Program-made: the position numbers and the translations under genes
Shown here: positions 39,474-45,436 of the stretch, one piece after another
How the letters are laid out: every line of letters starts with the position of its first letter
Numbering within the stretch: position 1 is the first letter of the stretch
The notes under the pieces: model-generated
Told to the model about the DNA's origin: nothing
What the model saw: only the letters and a program-made list of their open reading frames with translations
Databases searched by the model: none
IMG/VR virus record: IMGVR_UViG_3300025771_000048
Coordinates: 1 to 45,436 of that record
Source of the DNA: a virus
Length of the DNA: 45,436 bases
Strand: one strand, 5' to 3'

Positions 39474-39866
39474 ATGAGTTACTTAACAAGTAATGATAGA
39501 AAACAATTGAAGAAGTATGCTGACCTTTTAGCAAAGGAAGCTAAGTTTATACAGGATGGTTGGATAAACCTACCTGAAACAAATGCTTTTACTGTTAAAA
39601 CAGATGCAAAATTCTTCAGAGCTATGTTAGAAGTAATAGATGCAGTTCCGGAAGTATTCAATCAATTGAGTGCTAGTGAAGCATTTATGCTTGCAAACAT
39701 GGTATTAACCGATTGGAGTAGTATGAATGCATTTACATCTGTAAGGCGATTCAGCTATTCACAATCATTTAATTTATATCATGATGGTCTATGGATTAGT
39801 CCATGGTATCAGAAACTCTACTCTGTAGAGGATTTGACAGCAATGTCAAATGGTGATATACTTTAA
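39474..39866 (+). CDS. 130-residue protein of unknown function
   Basis: A compact soluble protein: an N-terminal basic helix (SNDRKQLKKYADLLAKEAKF), then a helical core (FFRAMLEVIDAVPEVFNQLS, EAFMLANMVLTDWSS) and an aromatic C-terminal part (FNLYHDGLWISPWYQKLYS). No motif I recognise. It is the gene just before the glutamine amidotransferase (40-base gap) and so may belong to the amidoligase pathway, for instance as a carrier or substrate, but nothing in it shows this. Confidence 0.7.
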   Translation: MSYLTSNDRKQLKKYADLLAKEAKFIQDGWINLPETNAFTVKTDAKFFRAMLEVIDAVPEVFNQLSASEAFMLANMVLTDWSSMNAFTSVRRFSYSQSFNLYHDGLWISPWYQKLYSVEDLTAMSNGDIL

Positions 39867-39906
39867 TCAATACAATAAAATAATAATAACAATAGGAGGA
39901 TAACTT

Positions 39907-41010
39907 ATGTGTATAATCGCATCAGTACCAGCCGGACATACAATAGATGACGGTGCTTTGACATCCATGTGGGAAAACAACCCAGATGGTGGCGGTATCG
40001 CTTACATTGATGACGGCAAAGTAAAGACCTACAAGACAATGAAGATGCAAAAGTTCAAGATGAACTTTGACAGAATCGTTGAAGAGTATGGTCATTCCGA
40101 CATATTGGTACACACAAGAATCGCTACACACGGTTCTGTATGTATACCAAATGTACACCCATTCAAAGTAATGAGTAACGGAAGACAAAGAAAAGACCTT
40201 GTGTTTGCACACAATGGTATATTGCCTAGCGCATTTATACCACCTGCAAAGCAAGACATATCTGACACAAGATACATCAATGAGATGTTGTTTAACCACA
40301 CAGACCTTGATGCAGTGTTAGATGATGAAGCTTGGCGAGAAATGCTTGGAGATATTATTGGACACAACAAGTTTGTGTTCTTGTCTGCTAGCAAAGCGCA
40401 CAAGAGAGAATCATATATAATTAACTCTCACTTTGGTCAATATGATGGGAAAGTTTGGTATTCAAACTCATCTTATTGTAGACCTAAGATAGTTAAGACA
40501 TATAACCCATACAAGACTGGCAAGCAGTGGAACGGTTATCAACCACCTGTCTCAAGAGACAGCGACTTGATTGACACTAGAGCTGAAGGGTATGTTGACC
40601 CTTTAACTGGTGAAATCGTTTACTACGATGACCATCTCAATGACGAAGCTCAAGCTCATTTAGAGCGACAAGCAATCAGATATGAGGGATTGACTTATGA
40701 CAAGCAATTGCTCGAAGATGATGCATTCGTTAAAACATGGGAAACATTGCAAGCTAACACTGGTTACCAAACCATTGAAGATGCAATGGACGGTCTATGG
40801 GCTGAAATTGATGAGAACGGTATATGGAGATGCTTTGACTGTGATAGCGCTATTACAGTCTGGGGTGTCAGAACATGTACTGACGATTGTCAACTTGGTA
40901 ATTATATGGCAGAAGCTTCAGAGTACGAAGTTGCTCAGATACAAGCAGAAGCTGACTTTAAAAAGTCAACCAAGAAAAAAGAAACGAAGCAACAACAGCT
41001 TCCTTTCTAA
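39907..41010 (+). CDS. Class-II glutamine amidotransferase
   Basis: After Met removal Cys2 would be the N-terminal nucleophile (MCIIASVPAG) of an Ntn-type glutamine amidotransferase. Family features follow: NNPDGGGIAYI (25-33), VHTRIATHGS with Arg71, NVHPF (82-86) and FAHNGIL (100-106). Residues ~1-190 form this domain, which releases ammonia from glutamine. The C-terminal ~170 residues are less clear and contain CFDC and CTDDC, a possible zinc site. The strong ribosome site AGGAGG precedes the ATG. It is followed by two amidoligases, so it likely delivers nitrogen, or removes glutamyl groups, in the same pathway. Confidence 0.9.
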   Translation: MCIIASVPAGHTIDDGALTSMWENNPDGGGIAYIDDGKVKTYKTMKMQKFKMNFDRIVEEYGHSDILVHTRIATHGSVCIPNVHPFKVMSNGRQRKDLVFAHNGILPSAFIPPAKQDISDTRYINEMLFNHTDLDAVLDDEAWREMLGDIIGHNKFVFLSASKAHKRESYIINSHFGQYDGKVWYSNSSYCRPKIVKTYNPYKTGKQWNGYQPPVSRDSDLIDTRAEGYVDPLTGEIVYYDDHLNDEAQAHLERQAIRYEGLTYDKQLLEDDAFVKTWETLQANTGYQTIEDAMDGLWAEIDENGIWRCFDCDSAITVWGVRTCTDDCQLGNYMAEASEYEVAQIQAEADFKKSTKKKETKQQQLPF

Positions 41011-41045
41011 TTACAAATAAATAAAAATACAAAGGAGACAAACTA

Positions 41046-43769
41046 ATGTCCGAATATACAGGCAAAATACGGGGGTCTAAGCTCCCGTATGACCATATTA
41101 AGGCACAGTATCTCAATATTGTAGATGAAAGTCGTGGTGGTGCAGACCACCCACTTCATGGAAACAATACTGAGCACACTTACAATAGATGGTTGCGTGA
41201 AACTCCTAACCTTACTGGTAGTAAGAAGAAGTACGATGCAATTGTATCTATTGACGTTGCCGAACTCATTGAGTCACTAACATCAGAAAATGTTAGAGAC
41301 TTTCATGGGGCATCTATGAAATGGAAACGCAGTATGCAGGATGTTGTATCCAATAGAGCACATGCTTACGCAAGTAATCATAATGTAGATGTAGAGGCTG
41401 TCATAGAAGTACTGTATAGTTTATATTCAGTATTCGTGGCTGAACCTTTCTACTCTATATTGGAAAACAACTATACATACGGTTCCAGAATTAATTGGTT
41501 ACGTAATCTATTGTCAGATAGATTCGGAGCTGTTAATTACAGTAACCCAAGAGCAACTTGGATATCTCATTATGAGACTATATCCAGTGGTATTGCGGAT
41601 GCTGATGACTATTCACAGTCAGAGATTAGTGCTGTGTTTAGAAATCATATCCAATATCAAATGTATCCTAAACAATGGGACACTTTACCATTACGATACA
41701 TTGGTATTCCTATGGTTACTGATAACTACATATCATATGCCTTACCTGGCAATGGTAATGAATTGAGTTACGACTCACTTTATTACAAGTCAGCTGGAGC
41801 TAAGAGTTGGTTCTCAGCTAAGAGAGGTTATTGGTATGGTAGGTCAACTGGTGGTCAAGTATTTGACGACTATTCAGGCAACTGGATAAGTAAAGTCAAA
41901 TGGGCTAACAGCCGTAAGTACTCTGCATGTAACTTGTGTCATCACAAGTATGATGTAATGATGCTTGACTGGTACAAAGTACGTAGCTATCAAAATACAA
42001 GAAGCAGAATTTGCTATCAATGTATTGCTACTTATGGACTATCTTATAACCCTTGGCAAAAGTCTTGGATTATAGCTAGTTACAATAATAACGAAGATAT
42101 GGACGTTGCAGCCAATGACAGACCAATCAGACTAAGACACGTTGACGATACTGGTGATAAACCAGTTGGTAGACGTGACTATGATTGGCGAGTTGATGAA
42201 GAGTTCCTAGAGGAAAACAACATCGACATTGATGTCAATGACCTTAAGTTACCAGTAGAGACCAGACGTTATCTTACATGGCTTAGGAAACTTCCTATGT
42301 CAGCAAGAATGAACATTGGCTTTACGTTAACTACGTTACGTAAGGATGCTATTGCTAGTCAAATGACAACTAACTCATCTGAGAGATTAGAGTTCTTGGA
42401 TATGTACAGTCCTATACTTGATGCATTTCCTGCTCAATACAGGTCAGACGATACGAGAGGCGACCACATTGCTATGTGGATTGACTCTATGATGGAAGAC
42501 CGTAATTTCAGAATGCGATACTCAAGTAGAGTAGCAGAGAGTAGAGTAACTGACGATGGTTGGCTTGAACCTTCTCATGGCATACGCCTAAACAAAGAGA
42601 AGAACTCATACAACTATCGACCAGACTTCTATTATGTTGACTATATTGATGGAAAATATTACTCAACATATACAGAAGGCTCAAGTGGTGACTATGCTTA
42701 CTGTTCTGACCATGATATACCTAACCATAGATGTACATCATGGCACAGAGAGTATGGATTGTTTATGGGTCTAGAGCTCGAGCTTATTGCTAGAGATACT
42801 AGAGAACAATCTAATGTTGGACCAATGCAATTGTTCCAGAGAACATTAGAAACATTCCATCCTAATGACTATCGTAATATGTCACATGATGTAGCACCAC
42901 AGTTAATGTACATCAAACATGATGGCTCACTACCATCAGCTACTGGTGCTGAGTTTATTTCTCAGCCAATGTCTATGAGAGCATGGCAAAATGCTCCTAA
43001 GACATTCTGGTACATGACTGAGCAAAACTACAAAGCACACAGTGTTGGTGGTGTAGGTATTCACATACATATACCATGGGACGCATTCACTGAGCAACAC
43101 GGTTATACATTCTTGTCAGCGCTACAAGCACTGCAATGGAATGCAAACGGATTGCTTAGATACATTGCACAACGACCAAGCAACAGCTGGACATCTTGGG
43201 ACCAATTGGATTACCACGATGTGCCTAATGTTATTGCAGCGGTTGTTCGTTCAAGACGTGCTAACAACTCAAGCAAGTATCAAGGTATTAACCTTATGCA
43301 CAATAACACTATTGAGCTAAGATACTTCAACTCCAATGCAAAGGGCAATAGAGTTCTTAAGAACTTAGAATTTGTTCAAGCATTGTATGACTTCACAATG
43401 TGGAAGTCAGACAGTTCCGGTTGGGATAATGAACTAGGTCCTGATGAATCATTGCTAAATGAAATCAGTACTTGGCGTAATCAAGCCGACGAATGGTCAG
43501 ATGCTGAAGAGTGTCTGATTAGGAACACACATGATGAAGACTTTGATGGAGTCTTAAACATTGAGCAAGTATTTGTTCAATTCATAACAGACAATCATCA
43601 TAAGTATCATCATCTTATGGAGTTCTTATTGAGAAACGATGACGACTTGGAAATATCTCAAGACGAAATTGATTCTCTCTGGGAGCAACAAGAAGAAACT
43701 ACTGAGGAAGAGGTTGAAGAAGTCGTTGAGACTGTACAACCTGTGACACGACTTGGTAACACAATATAA
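41046..43769 (+). CDS. Amidoligase-family protein, large, with zinc ribbon
   Basis: This 907-residue protein carries an amidoligase domain (COOH-NH2 ligase, glutamine-synthetase-like fold) at ~570-790: FMGLELELIAR (Glu577, Glu579), IKHDGSL (623-629) then GAEFISQPM, GVGIHIHIPW (His673, His675), and NNTIELRYFN with Glu757 and Arg759. These are the metal and ATP binding positions of the family, which joins a carboxyl group to an amine using ATP. Residues 1-570 are specific to this phage; they include a CxxC-x24-CxxC zinc ribbon at 295-326. The end is very acidic (EEQQEETTEEEVEEV type). It lies 35 bases after the amidotransferase and 25 before the second amidoligase. Confidence 0.88.
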   Translation: MSEYTGKIRGSKLPYDHIKAQYLNIVDESRGGADHPLHGNNTEHTYNRWLRETPNLTGSKKKYDAIVSIDVAELIESLTSENVRDFHGASMKWKRSMQDVVSNRAHAYASNHNVDVEAVIEVLYSLYSVFVAEPFYSILENNYTYGSRINWLRNLLSDRFGAVNYSNPRATWISHYETISSGIADADDYSQSEISAVFRNHIQYQMYPKQWDTLPLRYIGIPMVTDNYISYALPGNGNELSYDSLYYKSAGAKSWFSAKRGYWYGRSTGGQVFDDYSGNWISKVKWANSRKYSACNLCHHKYDVMMLDWYKVRSYQNTRSRICYQCIATYGLSYNPWQKSWIIASYNNNEDMDVAANDRPIRLRHVDDTGDKPVGRRDYDWRVDEEFLEENNIDIDVNDLKLPVETRRYLTWLRKLPMSARMNIGFTLTTLRKDAIASQMTTNSSERLEFLDMYSPILDAFPAQYRSDDTRGDHIAMWIDSMMEDRNFRMRYSSRVAESRVTDDGWLEPSHGIRLNKEKNSYNYRPDFYYVDYIDGKYYSTYTEGSSGDYAYCSDHDIPNHRCTSWHREYGLFMGLELELIARDTREQSNVGPMQLFQRTLETFHPNDYRNMSHDVAPQLMYIKHDGSLPSATGAEFISQPMSMRAWQNAPKTFWYMTEQNYKAHSVGGVGIHIHIPWDAFTEQHGYTFLSALQALQWNANGLLRYIAQRPSNSWTSWDQLDYHDVPNVIAAVVRSRRANNSSKYQGINLMHNNTIELRYFNSNAKGNRVLKNLEFVQALYDFTMWKSDSSGWDNELGPDESLLNEISTWRNQADEWSDAEECLIRNTHDEDFDGVLNIEQVFVQFITDNHHKYHHLMEFLLRNDDDLEISQDEIDSLWEQQEETTEEEVEEVVETVQPVTRLGNTI

Positions 43770-43794
43770 TAAAAAACTATAGGAGATAATAATT

Positions 43795-45000
43795 ATGCCT
43801 AGAAGTACAGAAAACATAAGACACAACGTAGACGAAACACCGGACTCATTGAGTTCGGTGCGTAGTTCGCACAGTGTCTTTGTAGTACACGAAAATACTA
43901 TTGCTCTACCAGCTGGTAGAAGAAATGGTAAATGCTCTACGGAGCAAGCAACAAAGAATATCCAAAAAAGATACTGGAAAACTGGTATCCCTATGGGTAT
44001 GGAATTGGAAGCAGAGTATGATGGTCCCGAATGTAGCTGTGATTGCGGTTACTGTGACGAAGCTGACCATGGTTACTGTGACTATGATTGCGATAACGGA
44101 AGCATACATGAATGGGTTCCTGTTCAAGATATCATTACTAAATCTAATGAATATCTTTACAAGCACATGCGTGAATATGCTATAAGTAAGGGTAGAGAAA
44201 CATATCCTTACATCAATCCAGTAATAGCAAAATATGATGGCTCACTTGACTGTGGTGTTGAATTTAACTTTCAACCTATGACAGTTGAGTCATTCAGACC
44301 ATTTGCACAGATTGTCCAAGACAATGCAGGTGGCTTGTCTGGCTATCACAATGACAGTGCAGGTATACATATACATATGCCTAAAGCTGCCTTTACAGAT
44401 GCGGAACTTTACTTGTTCCTAGTTCTGTGGAGAACCTTTGAACTATATGTTGACGATGACGGTAAACCGTTCTTGGAAATCATATGTCAAAGGTCTGAAA
44501 ACCAATGGTGCCATTACAATGTACCATTCGATAGAGAATCTGATAGAGAAGACCTGATTGAAGGTAAGCTCGGTAAGATATTCTACGATGTCATTAAGAA
44601 CGGAAGAAGGTCGCATGCCAATAGATATTCCGCACTAAACCTTAATGGTCATGGTACAACAATGGAAGTTAGGGCATTCAACTCTAACTTACGTGCAGAT
44701 AGACTAATTAAGAACATGGCATTCTTAGACGCATGTTGGAGATATGTACATCTTCTTTCAGACTTATTGAATGAAGGTAGATATAAAGAGGCTCTACAAT
44801 ATGTAACTAACTTACATTCGTTTGTAGGTTATTGTAAGAATCCACTTAGAAAGGGCTTCAATGAAGAACTTGCTAGGTTCTTAGATAGTAATTGGGACGA
44901 TTCAGATTCTCATAAACAGCAATCGCTTATTTATGGAACTGACTTGTTGCCATATCTAATACAAATAAATGAAGAAGACAACTACGGAGGTACTGAATAA
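43795..45000 (+). CDS. Amidoligase-family protein, short, with Cys-rich insert
   Basis: The 401-residue protein is a second, divergent amidoligase: PMGMELEAEYD (Glu70, Glu72), AKYDGSLDCGVEFNFQPM (Asp148, Glu156), SAGIHIHMPK (His192, His194), RYSALNLNGHGTTMEVRAFN (Glu291, Arg293). An insert after the first motif has six cysteines at 80-99 (C-x-C-x-C-x2-C-x7-C-x3-C), probably metal-binding. Only the domain-spanning motifs are shared with the 907-residue protein, so the pair is old or one came separately. The stop overlaps the ATG of the membrane protein (TAATG). It should ligate an amine to a carboxylate; substrate unknown. Confidence 0.88.
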   Translation: MPRSTENIRHNVDETPDSLSSVRSSHSVFVVHENTIALPAGRRNGKCSTEQATKNIQKRYWKTGIPMGMELEAEYDGPECSCDCGYCDEADHGYCDYDCDNGSIHEWVPVQDIITKSNEYLYKHMREYAISKGRETYPYINPVIAKYDGSLDCGVEFNFQPMTVESFRPFAQIVQDNAGGLSGYHNDSAGIHIHMPKAAFTDAELYLFLVLWRTFELYVDDDGKPFLEIICQRSENQWCHYNVPFDRESDREDLIEGKLGKIFYDVIKNGRRSHANRYSALNLNGHGTTMEVRAFNSNLRADRLIKNMAFLDACWRYVHLLSDLLNEGRYKEALQYVTNLHSFVGYCKNPLRKGFNEELARFLDSNWDDSDSHKQQSLIYGTDLLPYLIQINEEDNYGGTE

Positions 45001-45191
45001 TGAAAACATTATCAGCTATTCTTGCTTGGTTGTTAGTACCTACAGCAACTGACTATCATACACACCCAGGTTTATTCTGGGTTAAGTCTATGATAGCTGG
45101 TACCTTTCTTGCGTTTGCAATTATGGGTATTGCTGGTGGTATCTACTTTTACTTCAGCCCAGACTTTGATGACTGGAATGAAGACAGGTAA
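45000..45191 (+). CDS. Small membrane protein coupled to amidoligase
   Basis: The 63-residue protein has an N-terminal hydrophobic stretch (TLSAILAWLLVPTA) and a clear transmembrane helix (MIAGTFLAFAIMGIAGGIYF, residues ~31-50), followed by an acidic tail (FDDWNEDR). The coupled TAATG start has GGAGG 11 bases before, inside the amidoligase gene. It is the last gene before the terminator. It could place the amidoligase products or enzymes at the membrane; that is a guess from position. Confidence 0.65.
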   Translation: MKTLSAILAWLLVPTATDYHTHPGLFWVKSMIAGTFLAFAIMGIAGGIYFYFSPDFDDWNEDR

Positions 45192-45206
45192 GTAGCGCTT
45201 CTATTT

Positions 45207-45230
45207 AGGGGGTATCTTCGGGTACCCCTT
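45207..45230 (+). terminator. UUCG-loop hairpin after the amidoligase operon
   Basis: AGGGGGTATC-TTCG-GGTACCCCTT: ten pairs with a C(UUCG)G tetraloop, one of the most stable RNA hairpins. It lies 15 bases after the last stop codon. The following bases are ATAATACAAG, so the T-tract is minimal. It is nonetheless well suited as terminator or 3' end protector. Confidence 0.7.
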
Positions 45231-45365
45231 ATAATACAAGCCTCTTAACACATACTTGATTTCTAGGCTCGCGGTGAGCTATATCCAATAATTCAATTTT
45301 GACCCTAGCACCCCCCCTGAGTAACTTTCAGGCATAAGGACGGGGTGGGAGAGCTGTATCTAAAA

Positions 45366-45422
45366 TTGGGAATTGCCATTTCCATATGGGAATTTACATC
45401 TCTATATGGGAATTTGGGAATT
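45366..45422. repeat. Iteron-like GGGAATT repeats
   Basis: Four direct copies of GGGAATT start at 45368, 45388, 45408 and 45416. The middle two are within a perfect 12-base repeat ATATGGGAATTT at exactly 20-base spacing, and the outer two are TTGGGAATT. The ~200-base gap from the hairpin to the window end holds no gene I can support; it also contains a GC-rich stretch (AGCACCCCCCCTGAG). Regular spacing near two helical turns suggests a protein-binding array, either an operator or a replication origin. Confidence 0.55.
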
Positions 45423-45436
45423 AGTCAGTATTTATA

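Noticed and set aside
39922-40403. Minus-strand open frames opposite the amidotransferase gene
   Set aside because: The plus frame has the complete amidotransferase motifs and a strong ribosome site; the minus frames have neither and show no family pattern.
40697-41020. Plus-strand frame overlapping the end of the amidotransferase in another frame
   Set aside because: It has no ribosome site and is fully nested in a clear gene; its Lys-rich end comes from the A-rich 3' end of that gene.
33020-45363. 14-base match TTAGATACAGCTCT at 33020 and its reverse complement at 45350
   Set aside because: A single 14-base match is expected by chance in an AT-rich 45-kb sequence compared with itself; no extended similarity flanks it.

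Overview
This window looks like most of the virion-gene half, plus part of the early or accessory half, of a tailed phage with a long flexible tail (siphovirus morphology). The sequence is AT-rich throughout. The best host clue is a complete WhiB-type iron-sulfur regulator at 34046-34318 (four Cys, GIWGG motif). WhiB proteins are essentially restricted to Actinobacteria and their phages. A perfect GAAC-N4-GTTC box, the form of the actinobacterial LexA/SOS operator, sits directly upstream. With the low GC, an aquatic low-GC actinobacterium (for example the marine Actinomarinales type) is a reasonable inference but not proven.

Left arm, minus strand, 34.9 kb down to 1. Read in the direction of transcription this is a classical HK97-type late region: small terminase, WhiB regulator, DnaQ-like exonuclease, SET-domain protein, HNH endonuclease, zinc-ribbon protein, large terminase, a 1004-residue portal with a long C-terminal extension, prohead protease, major capsid protein, three tiny proteins (two very basic), head-tail connectors with a zinc-ribbon gene inserted between them, a 1708-residue protein of unknown function, tail terminator, tail tube, a pair of tail assembly chaperones joined by a -1 frameshift on CCCAAAA, a 2098-residue tape measure, distal tail protein, a tail-hub protein carrying a lysozyme-like domain, and tail fibres, one with an S74 intramolecular chaperone. 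The leftmost fibre gene runs off the window. The LamG-like lectin domain of the hub appears to be split over two genes by the lysozyme segment.

The turn-around at 34.9-35.2 kb holds divergent control sequence. From 35.2 kb everything runs on the plus strand: a RecB/Cas4-like nuclease, then tiny zinc-ribbon or membrane proteins separated by elaborate RNA structures. These include three related hairpins with compensatory changes, a duplicated H-type pseudoknot candidate, and a 337-codon gene of unknown function with a long structured leader and flanking inverted repeats. After that come several unknown genes whose ribosome binding sites sit in small GNRA-loop hairpins.

The operon ends with a class-II glutamine amidotransferase, two divergent amidoligase-family (ATP-grasp/glutamine-synthetase-like COOH-NH2 ligase) proteins and a small membrane protein. 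A strong hairpin with a UUCG loop follows, then an iteron-like repeat cluster near the right edge. The amidotransferase and two amidoligases together suggest a phage-encoded pathway that makes an amide or peptide-like modification. Its substrate cannot be read from the sequence. No integrase, DNA polymerase, holin or free endolysin, tRNA, or CRISPR array was seen, so the window is probably not the whole functional genome.
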